Positions 16,315 through 24,610 of a DNA stretch of 64,000 bases are shown here, piece after piece (the first letter of the stretch is position 1; each line of letters starts with the position of its first letter). The position numbers were made by a program, and so were the translations under genes. The stretch covers positions 62,001-126,000 of the forward strand of contig NZ_CDBW01000044.1 in NCBI RefSeq assembly GCF_000820145.1. The letters run 5' to 3'. The notes below the pieces were generated by a model. That model was not told the origin of the DNA. It searched no databases and worked only from the letters and a program-made list of their open reading frames with translations. The DNA is from Aeromonas sobria. Lineage in GTDB: Bacteria > Pseudomonadota > Gammaproteobacteria > Enterobacterales > Aeromonadaceae.

Positions 16315-16436
16315 GACTCACACTCTTGTTTGTTAACGGTAAAAGGCGGTTAACGCTAAAAGGCCTTTAACAAAAAACGGCCGAGAGACGGCGCCCTTGG
16401 CCAGCAAAGGCCAAATGCGCACGCCACTCTGATGCC

Positions 16437-17051
16437 TCAACCCTGTGCCAACACCGGCTGGCGCTGGCAGACCGCCATCGCCTCGGCACTGGCCAGCTGC
16501 TTCTGGCGATTCAACTCGCCGAGAGATTCCGGGGTCACCAGACGCAGCGCCTGGGTCGGGCACACCTCGACACAGGCCGGGCCCGCTTCACGGTGACGGC
16601 AGAGATCGCACTTCAAGGCTTGCGCCTTGGTCTGCGGGCGCTTGAACAGCGCACCGGCAGCGGGCGCCACCTCTTTCACCACCACCGCCATGGCACCGTA
16701 AGGACAGGCCACCACGCAGGATTTGCAGCCGATGCAGCGCTCCTGCAACACCTTGATGCAACCATCTTCGGTCACGATGGCATTGTTGGGGCAGGCCACG
16801 GCGCACGGCTTGTCTTCACACTGGCGGCAGAGCACCGGCGTGGTCACCTTGCTGCCGACGATCACCTTCAGGCGCGGCTGGAAATAGCTGTCCTTGGAGA
16901 CCAGATGTCCATCCTCGATGGCAAGACGCAGGCCGCCCTCCCGCTCAACGGTACCCGTGCAGGACGTTGACTGGTGTGAAACGGCGCAGGCCACCTCACA
17001 GGTACGACACCCAATACAAAGACTGGGATCTGCAATCACGAAGCTGTTCAT
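16437..17051 (-). CDS. hydN: 4Fe-4S ferredoxin-type electron carrier of formate dehydrogenase (HydN-like)
   Basis: The 204-residue protein has four cysteine clusters: CIGCRTCEVAC (residues 11-21), CRQCEDKPCAVAC, CIGCKSCVVAC and CDLCRHREAGPACVEVC. This arrangement holds four [4Fe-4S] clusters, as in HydN/HycB. It should accept electrons from FdhF and pass them on; E. coli HydN is encoded beside fdhF-related genes and supports FdhF activity. The start at 17051 (MNSFVIADPSLCIGC) matches HydN; a longer frame exists upstream but is not used. It is the first gene of the operon, 122 bp ahead of fdhF. The gap holds a TTGGCC/GGCCAA hairpin (16397-16414). Confidence 0.93.
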   Translation of the reverse strand: MNSFVIADPSLCIGCRTCEVACAVSHQSTSCTGTVEREGGLRLAIEDGHLVSKDSYFQPRLKVIVGSKVTTPVLCRQCEDKPCAVACPNNAIVTEDGCIKVLQERCIGCKSCVVACPYGAMAVVVKEVAPAAGALFKRPQTKAQALKCDLCRHREAGPACVEVCPTQALRLVTPESLGELNRQKQLASAEAMAVCQRQPVLAQG

Positions 17052-17166
17052 AGAGAGGGATCCTAAATGTTTCGTTACTGCCGCACTGGCATCGCCCGAC
17101 GTGGCCAAGCGTCAACCCCGAGAGGCTCACACTCGCACAGCGACGATACAGCCGGCTCACCCACAA

Positions 17167-17183
17167 AGCATTTATCAGACCAA
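17167..17183 (-). promoter_or_regulatory. candidate sigma-54 promoter of hydN-fdhF
   Basis: On the minus strand TTGGTCTG-N4-ATGCT has the invariant GG and GC at the exact 10-bp separation and agrees with the -24/-12 consensus at 9 of 13 defined positions. The start site would be near 17157, about 106 nt before the hydN ATG. The FhlA-like regulator in this locus would be its activator. Confidence 0.5.
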
Positions 17184-17231
17184 AAACGGGAATGAGCGAA
17201 ATAAAATTCGCAAGCAACTGAAAATAAAGGG

Positions 17232-17698
17232 GTAATTAAGATGGAGAACAGAGGTTTTTGGGCCAGTGACGATGACGACCGCCTCGCAGAACTGTGATCG
17301 ACACGACAAAAGTGACGAGCTCGACACCGGCTGACCAACCTCTGCCCCAGCAGTGTAACGGAGCCGTTCGAAGGGGGTCGCAGCCAGGATCGGGCACCAT
17401 AAACCTGATAAGCGGAGGGACAATATCCGGGGAGAAAAGCCATACCAAGAGCCAAAAATGGAATGTGCAGCACGTTAAAGCCGCTTAGGGCGGCGGCAAG
17501 TTGTTTGGTTTTTCTATCGAGCAGGCAAACCATCATCAAGCAAAGCCGAACAAAAATAGGTCTCTTATTGACTGATTTGTTGAGCCAGAGCCGGTTTTAG
17601 GCCCCTGCCCCTTCATTTTTTCAACTATCCGGTTAATATGGAAAAATTAAAACTTGATTACTCATTATCGAAAATGTTGGCTTTAAATTGGTGAGCAT
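17232..17698. other. intergenic region between hydN and the AT-rich cassette
   Basis: I see no supported gene. The part next to hydN is where an FhlA enhancer would lie; TCGACAC occurs twice, near 17298-17304 and 17320-17326. From about 17550 the base composition falls towards that of the AT-rich cassette, so the junction of backbone and inserted DNA probably lies between 17540 and 17690. No insertion-sequence ends or tRNA target are visible. Confidence 0.45.
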
Positions 17699-18406
17699 AT
17701 GACACTTTTAAAAAACTCGGTTAAATCAAGAATAATAAGTTCTTTGGGTGCTCAAAAATTTTGTCGTGAAGACTTTACCGTCGTATTTCCTGACAATGGT
17801 AATACATTGGTGAATGTAACATTTTCAGCAAAACCTGAATATACATTTAGAGTTTATGAAAGCTCTGGGATTATAAACTTTGCCAACATAAGCAGAAATG
17901 CAGATGTAACACCCAGAGCTATATGCCAGATGTCTCCTGGACAATATAAAAACGTTGAACAAAAATCGCATGATGACTTAGATTCTGCAATAGCAACCAT
18001 ATCGCACTGGCTAGGTTATATAACAGAAGACCTTATCAACCTAAGATTCAATGACACATCGACAATCGATGATTTCACTCAAAGTTTTCAGAAAAAGGTT
18101 GACGAGACAATAGACGAACCAGACTCTTATTTTACTGAAGCCGAAGCAAATGTACTTAAAGAAAAACTGGATGAGCTAAAACGTAGAATCGAAGAGCTTG
18201 AGGCTCGAGATGAAATCTCAAGCAATGATAAAAAACAATTCGAGAACGCAATAAATAAAACCAAATCAGACTTGGACATATTCCCCAAAGGGATATGGTA
18301 TAAAACAGCAGGAAATAAAATAATCAGCTTAATTAAAGCAGTTCTAAAAACGCAAGAAGGTAGGCAAGCGTTGTTTGAAGTCGCTAAGAAATTGCTAGGC
18401 GCATAA
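17699..18406 (+). CDS. unknown coiled-coil protein in an AT-rich cassette
   Basis: The 235-residue protein is unlike its neighbours: its gene is AT-rich (mid-30s percent G+C by eye) and its protein is rich in Lys, Ile and Asn. Residues 1-75 look like a small beta-rich domain (EDFTVVFPDNGNTLVNVTF, then FRVYESSGII). Residues about 150-195 form a charged coiled coil (LKEKLDELKRRIEELEAR). The last 45 residues (FPKGIWYKTAGNKIISLIKA and KTQEGRQALFEVAKKLLGA) form an amphipathic or membrane-touching helix pair. I do not recognise a named family. GGTGAG precedes the ATG. An Abi-alpha gene follows 38 bp later on the same strand, suggesting a two-gene unit with a possible role in phage defence. Confidence 0.8.
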   Translation: MTLLKNSVKSRIISSLGAQKFCREDFTVVFPDNGNTLVNVTFSAKPEYTFRVYESSGIINFANISRNADVTPRAICQMSPGQYKNVEQKSHDDLDSAIATISHWLGYITEDLINLRFNDTSTIDDFTQSFQKKVDETIDEPDSYFTEAEANVLKEKLDELKRRIEELEARDEISSNDKKQFENAINKTKSDLDIFPKGIWYKTAGNKIISLIKAVLKTQEGRQALFEVAKKLLGA

Positions 18407-18444
18407 AACTAATGATTTTACTTTTATATTTGCGAGGTCTTTAG

Positions 18445-19155
18445 ATGTGTTCCGACATTGAGTCTATAACGGAAGTTGCCAAAGCAACACAAGAAGTAGC
18501 GAAAACAACATCCCACGCTATTACAGCTAGTCAAGAAGTAGGTGGTTTTTTATCAAAATTCATCTCTGGACCTCTGGAACAATGTAAGGACATTGTTGAA
18601 GATAAATTACGTTATATTAGATGGGAAAGACAAATCAGACTAATGATGCGTGCTCAGCAATTTCTACATGATAGTGGACTCCCCGCACCTGACAATCCCA
18701 TCCCAATAAAAAATGCTGTTGCATTATTCGAATATGCGACGCTGGAGGAAGACAATGAACTTCAAGATTTATGGGCTCGCCTTCTAGTTAATGGAACAAA
18801 TAGGATGACAGGTATAAAAATCGAGCGCGCGTTTATTGAGATACTCGCTCAAATATCTTTTTTGGAGGCAAACATTTTGCAAAAAATATATTCCATTCCT
18901 TTTGAAGATTCTCAACACAATGGAATATTAACAGCAAACTTACCTAATAGTGTTATTGTCTATGATAATAATGAAAAGGATGTAGACCTTCTTAAAGAGC
19001 CAAGTCATGATGTAAAGTTGGCACTGGCAAATCTAGTTCGTCTTGGGTGTGTTAAACTCGCTTTCAGTTGGGGAGGAGGTGAGATATTCACAAAAATAAA
19101 TCCAACGATTATGGGAAAAGAGCTTATCCATGCATGCACATCACTGAAAGTTTAA
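18445..19155 (+). CDS. Abi-alpha (DUF4393) family protein
   Basis: The 236-residue protein fits the Abi_alpha/DUF4393 family. It has an N-terminal helical stretch of VAKATQEVAKTT type, a Gly-containing segment EVGGFLSKFISGPLEQ, VEDKLRYIRWERQIRLMM, and the core ALFEYATLEEDNELQDLWAR followed by LLVNGTN and AFIEILAQISFLEANIL. The C-terminal third (LALANLVRLGCVKLAF) resembles a small winged-helix-like fold. The family was named for likely abortive-infection proteins, but its mechanism is poorly known. GAGGT precedes the ATG. The gene is AT-rich, follows the coiled-coil gene and is bounded downstream by an inverted-repeat element, all consistent with horizontal acquisition. Confidence 0.82.
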   Translation: MCSDIESITEVAKATQEVAKTTSHAITASQEVGGFLSKFISGPLEQCKDIVEDKLRYIRWERQIRLMMRAQQFLHDSGLPAPDNPIPIKNAVALFEYATLEEDNELQDLWARLLVNGTNRMTGIKIERAFIEILAQISFLEANILQKIYSIPFEDSQHNGILTANLPNSVIVYDNNEKDVDLLKEPSHDVKLALANLVRLGCVKLAFSWGGGEIFTKINPTIMGKELIHACTSLKV

Positions 19156-19167
19156 TGGTGTAGTGCC

Positions 19168-19253
19168 GTAGGGTGCAATAAGCGCAGCGCATTGCGCCTC
19201 TACTCTTACGCATTTAATGAGTGGTGCAATTCACTTCGTTCATTGCACCCTAC
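19168..19253. repeat. 86-bp element bounded by 12-bp perfect inverted repeats
   Basis: GTAGGGTGCAAT (19168-19179) and ATTGCACCCTAC (19242-19253) are exact inverted repeats 12 bp after the Abi-alpha stop. Inside, GGTGCAA at 19223 pairs with TTGCACC at 19243, and GCGCAGCGCATTGCGC is partly self-complementary. It resembles a small non-coding palindromic repeat (MITE-like). A role in mobility is not shown. Confidence 0.7.
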
Positions 19254-19769
19254 CTATATATCCACTCTCATTTTACTTGATAGTGGCTGCTGTTGTGACG
19301 GCCACGTTACGTTTCCGTCATCACTTCCATCTCACACATCAAATAAAGACTCTATTGCCACCCCATTTCTGCCTCTTTATCCACAGCACCATCCATTTAT
19401 TGGTCAGCATTTTATCGTCCCTTTTTCAGCCGCTTCGATAAAAAATAGCGGCCAAAAAAGATCCGCAGATAAAGCAAACGGTTATCCGCGTTGTCGTGGT
19501 CTATTTCAATCGCCGGATAATTAATAATCTTACTCAAACTGAACTTTTGATTATTTATAACTGAGCATAGTCCCGCAGAGTGTGTGTCATTATAAGCTTA
19601 ACAACAGATGAACAGACTGTGTTCCATGACAAGCAGATCACCATTCGGTTAGTCCCCTTTCCCATCGCAAGCCATTAATTCTATCCCGATTAAATATCAC
19701 TATTTTGCTGATATGTCGGGCCCCTGTGCGTTGGCAAACGTGTAAACATCAAACTGACAAGATGAACTC
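19254..19769. other. intergenic region upstream of kup
   Basis: These 516 bp are AT-richer than the backbone and contain no convincing gene on either strand. A short frame at 19192-19524 has no ribosome-binding site and crosses the inverted-repeat element. The kup promoter should lie in the last 200 bp. This may be residual cassette DNA. Confidence 0.5.
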
Positions 19770-21638
19770 ATGAACTGTGATAAACAACAAGCCATGTCCG
19801 GCGTGATGCTGGCGGCGATTGGCGTGGTCTATGGCGATATCGGCACCAGCCCGCTTTATACCTTGCGCGAGTGCCTGTCAGGGCAATTCGGGTTTGGCGT
19901 TGAACCCGCCTCCATTCTCGGTTTTCTTTCGCTGATCTTCTGGCTGCTGATCCTGGTGGTGTCGGTCAAGTACCTCTCTTTTGTGATGCGAGCCGACAAC
20001 GCCGGTGAAGGGGGCATTCTCACCCTGATGTCGCTGGCCACCCGCAATACGCCAGAGAAGCTGGTCCCCTTGCTGATCATCCTCGGGCTGATTGGCGGCA
20101 GCTTCTTCTATGGGGAGGTGGTGATCACCCCGGCGATGTCGGTGATGTCGGCCATCGAGGGGCTGCGGCTGGTCGCCCCCTCCCTCGACCCTTATATCGT
20201 GCCGCTCTCGGTCTTGGTGCTGACCCTGCTGTTTGCCATTCAAAAACATGGCACCGCCATGGTGGGCAAGCTGTTTGCCCCCATCATGCTGATCTGGTTT
20301 GCCACCCTGGCGCTGCTGGGCCTGCGCAGCATCCTTCACAACCCCGAGGTGCTGGCGGCGCTCAACCCCGTCTGGGCGGTGCGCTTCTTTATGACCTATC
20401 AGGGCGCCTCTTTCTTTGCCCTCGGCGCCGTGGTGCTGGCCATCACCGGAGTGGAGGCGCTCTACGCCGATATGGGTCACTTTGGCAAAAAGCCGATCCG
20501 CCGCGCCTGGTTTATGGTGGTGTTGCCCTCACTGGTGCTCAACTACTTCGGGCAAGGGGCGCTGCTGCTGGATAACCCCGCCGCCATTGCCAACCCCTTC
20601 TTCCTGCTCGCGCCAAAATGGGCGCTGCTGCCGCTGCTGGTGCTGGCGACCATGGCGACGGTGATTGCTTCGCAGGCGGTGATCTCCGGGGTATTTTCCC
20701 TCACCCGACAGGCGGTGCGGCTCGGTTATCTCTCACCCATTCGCATCGTTCACACCTCCGAACTGGAATCTGGCCAGATCTATATTCCGGTGATCAACTG
20801 GCTGCTCTATATCTCGGTGGTGATTGTGATCATGAGCTTCGAGCAATCCAGCAATCTGGCGGCCGCTTATGGCATCGCGGTGACCGGTACCATGGTGCTC
20901 ACCTCGATCCTGTTCTGCTCGGTGGCCAAAAACAGCTGGGGCTGGAACGGCTATCTGGTCGCTGCCCTGCTCGCCGCGCTGCTGGCCATCGATGTGCCGC
21001 TGTTTGCCGCCAACGTGGCGAAGATCTGGTCCGGTGGCTGGCTGCCGCTCACCCTGGGCGCGGTGATGTTCACCCTGATGACCAGCTGGAAGAGCGAGCG
21101 TTTTCAGCTTATTCGCCGCCTGAACGAGCACGGCAACTCCCTTGAGCCGATGATCGCCTCGCTGGAAAAATCCCCGCCGACCCGGGTGGCCGGCACTGCG
21201 GTCTATATGTCGCGGGTGGTCAATGTGATCCCCCATGCGCTGCTCCACAACCTCAAGCACAACAAGGTGCTGCACGAGCGGATCATCCTGCTCACCCTGC
21301 GGGTGGAAGAGGTGCCTTACGTCCACAATGTGCGGCGGGTCTGCATCGAGCAGCTCTCCCCCACCTTCTGGCGAGTGGTGGCGAGCTACGGCTGGCGCGA
21401 GACCCCCAACGTGGAGGATATCTTCCTGCGCTGCAACGCCGAGGGGCTCAGCTGCCGGATGCTGGAGACCTCGTTCTTTATGGCCCACGAGTCGCTGATC
21501 ATGAAGGAGCGCCCCTGGTACCTCTACCTGCGCGGCAAACTCTTTATGCTGCTGCAACGCAACGCCCTGCGGGCGCCGGATCAGTTTCAGATCCCGCCCA
21601 ATCGAGTGATCGAACTGGGCTCGCAGGTGGATATCTGA
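19770..21638 (+). CDS. kup: low-affinity K+:H+ symporter Kup
   Basis: Kup takes up potassium with protons, chiefly at low pH. The product has 622 residues, the same as E. coli Kup. The family signature VVYGDIGTSPLYTLRE lies at about 19-34, followed by SVKYLSFVMRADNAGEGGIL and about twelve membrane helices up to residue 450. The last 170 residues form a hydrophilic cytosolic domain containing VPYVHNVRRVCIEQL. The start at 19770 has only a weak AAGATGA ribosome-binding site, but the N-terminus fits the family. It is a single-gene unit ended by a strong terminator. Confidence 0.96.
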   Translation: MNCDKQQAMSGVMLAAIGVVYGDIGTSPLYTLRECLSGQFGFGVEPASILGFLSLIFWLLILVVSVKYLSFVMRADNAGEGGILTLMSLATRNTPEKLVPLLIILGLIGGSFFYGEVVITPAMSVMSAIEGLRLVAPSLDPYIVPLSVLVLTLLFAIQKHGTAMVGKLFAPIMLIWFATLALLGLRSILHNPEVLAALNPVWAVRFFMTYQGASFFALGAVVLAITGVEALYADMGHFGKKPIRRAWFMVVLPSLVLNYFGQGALLLDNPAAIANPFFLLAPKWALLPLLVLATMATVIASQAVISGVFSLTRQAVRLGYLSPIRIVHTSELESGQIYIPVINWLLYISVVIVIMSFEQSSNLAAAYGIAVTGTMVLTSILFCSVAKNSWGWNGYLVAALLAALLAIDVPLFAANVAKIWSGGWLPLTLGAVMFTLMTSWKSERFQLIRRLNEHGNSLEPMIASLEKSPPTRVAGTAVYMSRVVNVIPHALLHNLKHNKVLHERIILLTLRVEEVPYVHNVRRVCIEQLSPTFWRVVASYGWRETPNVEDIFLRCNAEGLSCRMLETSFFMAHESLIMKERPWYLYLRGKLFMLLQRNALRAPDQFQIPPNRVIELGSQVDI

Positions 21639-21670
21639 TGGCATTTTTGCTGGCCTAAAGAACGCCAGCA

Positions 21671-21706
21671 AAAGAGAGAGGGAGGCTTTGGCCTCCCTCT
21701 CTCTTT
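21671..21706 (+). terminator. terminator of kup
   Basis: A perfect 16-bp stem (AAAGAGAGAGGGAGGC and its complement) has a TTTG loop and ends in TTT. A second, smaller hairpin (TTTGCTGGC/GCCAGCAAA) lies just upstream. Confidence 0.8.
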
Positions 21707-21852
21707 GCGGTTAGGCACGGGGATGCTTCCCCCTACCCTCATCCCTAACCCTGCTCCCGCGAGCAGAACAGGGCCCGAACCGCAGGTGTAGCAAGGCTGC
21801 TGCCATATGCAGGGCGGATACCACTGACCAACAGCTGATGTGCGACAAAAAC

Positions 21853-21883
21853 AAAAAGCCCTGCCAGATTGGCAGGGCTTTTT
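21853..21883 (-). terminator. terminator of rhlE
   Basis: AAAAAGCCCTGCC pairs perfectly with GGCAGGGCTTTTT around a 5-base loop. On the minus strand the T-tract follows the stem, 41 bp after the rhlE stop; the A/T symmetry lets it act from both sides. Confidence 0.88.
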
Positions 21884-21923
21884 ACATCAACCGAACAGCG
21901 GTGGAGCCAGGCTCCCGAGCCGC

Positions 21924-23318
21924 TTACTGGTTGTGAGTGGAGCGACGAGGGCGACGGGCTTGGGCCGGTTTACCAGCACCATCAGCCGGACGCTGGCCAC
22001 CTTGCGGCTTGGGCTTGCCACCGTTACCGGTACGCGCGCCACCGGCGTTAGCACCGGAAGAGGTACGACCGGCACCTTGACGCTGACCTTGCGGACGGGG
22101 CGCACGACGCTCTTCACTGGGATCACGAGGCTCTTTGCGCAGCGGCGCGCCGATACCACGGGCGATGTTGTCCAGGGTCTCGCGGGAGGCTTCAAAACCA
22201 GCCACCTGCTCACACGGGATGTTCTGCTTGGTCAGACGCTCGATCGCCTTGATCAGCTTGCCTTCATCGGCAGCGACCAGGGAGATGGCGTGACCGGCAG
22301 CACCGGCACGGCCAGTACGGCCGATACGGTGAACGTAGTCTTCTGCCACGTTCGGCAGCTCGAAGTTGACCACTTGCGGCAACTTGTCGATATCCAGACC
22401 ACGGGCGGCGATGTCAGTCGCCACCAGCACCTTGACGCTACCATCTTTGAAACCGGCCAGCGCGCGAGTACGGGCACCCTGGCTCTTGTTGCCGTGGATG
22501 GCGGCAGCACTGACACCGGTCTTGTCGAGGGTCTCGGCAACGCGGTTGGCCATGTGCTTGGTACGGGTGAACACCAGTACCTGCTGCCAATCGTTGCTGG
22601 TGACCAGATGGCTCAGCAGGCCGATCTTGTTGGCCTTGTCGCACGGGTGTACCAGCTGCTCGATACGCTCGGCAGTGCTGTTACGCGGGGCGACTTCGAT
22701 CACCGCCGGGTTGTTGAGCAGGCCAGTGGCCAGCTCGCGGATCTCTTCGGCAAAGGTCGCGGAGAACAGCAGGTTCTGACGCTGTTTCGGCATCAGTGCC
22801 AGGATCTTGCGGATGTCGCGGATAAAGCCCATGTCGAGCATGCGGTCCGCTTCGTCCAGTACCAGGATCTCGACTTCGTCGAACTTGACGGCGTTCTGGT
22901 TGTAGAGGTCCATCAGGCGGCCAGGGCAGGCCACCAGCACGTCCAGACCACGGCGAGTTGCCATCATCTGCGGGTTGATGCTGACGCCGCCAAAGACAAC
23001 GTGGCTGCGCATCGGCAAGTGTTTGCCGTAGTTACGCACGCTCTCGCCCACCTGGGCAGCCAGCTCGCGAGTCGGGGTCAGCACCAGCGCACGAATGCGG
23101 TTGGGCGAAACCCGGCGCTTGCTCTCCATCAGACGTTGCAGCATCGGCAGGGTAAAGCCTGCGGTCTTGCCGGTCCCGGTTTGGGCCGCCGCCATCAGGT
23201 CACGACCAGCCAGAACGGCGGGGATCGCTTGCAACTGAATGGGAGACGGGGTGTCGTAGCCTTGCTCGGCAACAGCACGCAACAAGGGTTCGGACAGACC
23301 GAGGGAAGTAAAACTCAT
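21924..23318 (-). CDS. rhlE: DEAD-box ATP-dependent RNA helicase RhlE
   Basis: The 464-residue protein has every DEAD-box motif in order: Q motif PSPIQLQAIP, motif I AQTGTGKT, Ia PTRELAAQ, II DEAD, III SAT, V ATDIAARGLDID and VI HRIGRTGRAG. The start MSFTSLGLSEPLLRAV and the tail after residue 390, rich in Gly, Arg, Pro and Gln (RPQGQRQGAGRTSSG), are RhlE-like. RhlE remodels RNA during ribosome assembly and RNA decay; the basic disordered tail gives extra RNA affinity. It is transcribed alone towards kup, with back-to-back terminators between them. Confidence 0.94.
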   Translation of the reverse strand: MSFTSLGLSEPLLRAVAEQGYDTPSPIQLQAIPAVLAGRDLMAAAQTGTGKTAGFTLPMLQRLMESKRRVSPNRIRALVLTPTRELAAQVGESVRNYGKHLPMRSHVVFGGVSINPQMMATRRGLDVLVACPGRLMDLYNQNAVKFDEVEILVLDEADRMLDMGFIRDIRKILALMPKQRQNLLFSATFAEEIRELATGLLNNPAVIEVAPRNSTAERIEQLVHPCDKANKIGLLSHLVTSNDWQQVLVFTRTKHMANRVAETLDKTGVSAAAIHGNKSQGARTRALAGFKDGSVKVLVATDIAARGLDIDKLPQVVNFELPNVAEDYVHRIGRTGRAGAAGHAISLVAADEGKLIKAIERLTKQNIPCEQVAGFEASRETLDNIARGIGAPLRKEPRDPSEERRAPRPQGQRQGAGRTSSGANAGGARTGNGGKPKPQGGQRPADGAGKPAQARRPRRSTHNQ

Positions 23319-23669
23319 AGATACCTGCTAGGGATAGTGGCGCCGGATAACGTTGTGGTGGGGCTCCTCTGCTGAGCCGATGCCATCTCACAAGTCTGGG
23401 CCTATTGAGAAAACAACGATTTCCCCGGGGAGCAGAGCAAAGGGGAAAGAATAGAGGCGCAGTCTAACGGAGTTGTCCGGGATAAACGAGAAAAATGTGA
23501 CATTCCTCCCAGCACGAACAGAAAAGCCTCCCCCTGCCCCCTGAATAATCCCGTTAACCGGTGACACAAGCACCACACTATTAACTGACAACTTAATATC
23601 TGCCCCCGCTGGCATGGTGAGCGGCAGGCAGAGGCTCGGGATAACAAAACAAAATAACGAGGTTTAGCG
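23319..23669. other. divergent promoter region of rhlE and the solute-binding protein gene
   Basis: These 351 bp contain no supported gene; short frames on the minus strand lack ribosome-binding sites and family resemblance. They must hold both promoters. No strong operator palindrome was seen. Confidence 0.5.
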
Positions 23670-24497
23670 ATGACCACGCGATGTCTTCCCCATGGTCGCA
23701 GGCTTACCCTGATGAGCCTGTTACTACTACTGGCCCCGACGCTGCAGGCCGATCCGTCCCTGACGGTGGCCTGGAGTCACTGGCCCCCCTTCAGCCAGAT
23801 AGATGACAAAGGGCAGCTCGATGGCCTGGATGTCAGCCTGACCCGCCAGATTTTGCAACGGGCGGGCTTTACCCCCAAATTTCGTGAGCTCCCCTGGGCG
23901 CGAGCCCTGCATATGGTCGAGCACAGCCAGCTGGATGTGGCGATGGCCTCCCTGCCACTGCCGGAGCGCCAGAGCTATGCCCGCTTCTCGGCACCCTACC
24001 GCCAGAGCGCCTATGTGCTGCTGAGCAATGACCCTATTCCCGGCCATCAGGAACGCTGGGACAAGCTCGATAATCTGGCCGCGTTGTGCAACGAGAAAGG
24101 GCTCAAGATCGGCAAGTTGCGGGGTACCCGCCCGATGCATCAGATGGAGAGCTGCCCGGCGCTTAAAATGGCAACCGAATACAATGCCGATGACCGACTG
24201 ATCGATCTGCTGCTGGCCCGTCGTCTCGATGGCGTCATCATGGAGTGGCAATATGCCCACTACCGGCTCTCCCAACTGGGGGCCGAGCGGTTTATCAGCT
24301 GCCAGCTGTTGTTGCACCACCAGCCGGTCAGCCTGATGTTTGCCAAAAACAGCGTGAGCGAAGCGCAGATCCTCAAAATCAACGAGGCCATTCACGCCTT
24401 GCCCAAACCCCACAGCAAGTTCTCGCCCCCCACCTGTCGCTTCAATGCCGATCCGGGGGCGGCGGATCTGCTGACCCACACCCTCCGCAAACATTGA
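23670..24497 (+). CDS. periplasmic substrate-binding protein (family 3-like)
   Basis: The 275-residue protein starts with a Sec signal (basic RCLPHGRRLTL, hydrophobic MSLLLLLAPT, cleavage after LQA). The mature part follows the extracellular solute-binding family 3 pattern: LTVAWSHWPPFSQIDDKGQL, LDGLDVSLTRQIL, PWARALHMVEHSQLDVAMAS and FSAPYRQSAYVLL. Such proteins bind amino acids or similar solutes, but this one has no transporter genes next to it. It may serve a distant permease or act as a sensor-like orphan. GAGG lies 9 bp before the ATG. It converges on aroC. Confidence 0.85.
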   Translation: MTTRCLPHGRRLTLMSLLLLLAPTLQADPSLTVAWSHWPPFSQIDDKGQLDGLDVSLTRQILQRAGFTPKFRELPWARALHMVEHSQLDVAMASLPLPERQSYARFSAPYRQSAYVLLSNDPIPGHQERWDKLDNLAALCNEKGLKIGKLRGTRPMHQMESCPALKMATEYNADDRLIDLLLARRLDGVIMEWQYAHYRLSQLGAERFISCQLLLHHQPVSLMFAKNSVSEAQILKINEAIHALPKPHSKFSPPTCRFNADPGAADLLTHTLRKH

Positions 24498-24524
24498 CGG
24501 GTTGAGCCATCCCCCGGAAATAGC

Positions 24525-24550
24525 AAAGGCGACCCGAAGGTCGCCTTTGT
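24525..24550. terminator. terminator between the solute-binding protein gene and aroC
   Basis: AAAGGCGACC pairs with GGTCGCCTTT around a CGAA loop. The T-tract is short on both strands, so efficiency is uncertain. It lies 28 bp after the plus-strand stop. Confidence 0.6.
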
Positions 24551-24610
24551 GTTAGTTATCAAACCTGACCCCTGAGCATGGGGTGATCAGCCGATAGGCA
24601 GCAGCACCGA

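Noticed and set aside
17075..17539. 154-codon frame on the minus strand upstream of hydN
   Set aside because: It covers the hydN promoter region, lacks a ribosome-binding site and has no recognisable family, although its first 40 residues are hydrophobic.
19168..19253. an insertion sequence
   Set aside because: The element is too short to encode a transposase, and no transposase gene is found in the window.
19192..19524. 110-codon frame downstream of the Abi-alpha gene
   Set aside because: It crosses the inverted-repeat element, has no ribosome-binding site and looks non-coding.
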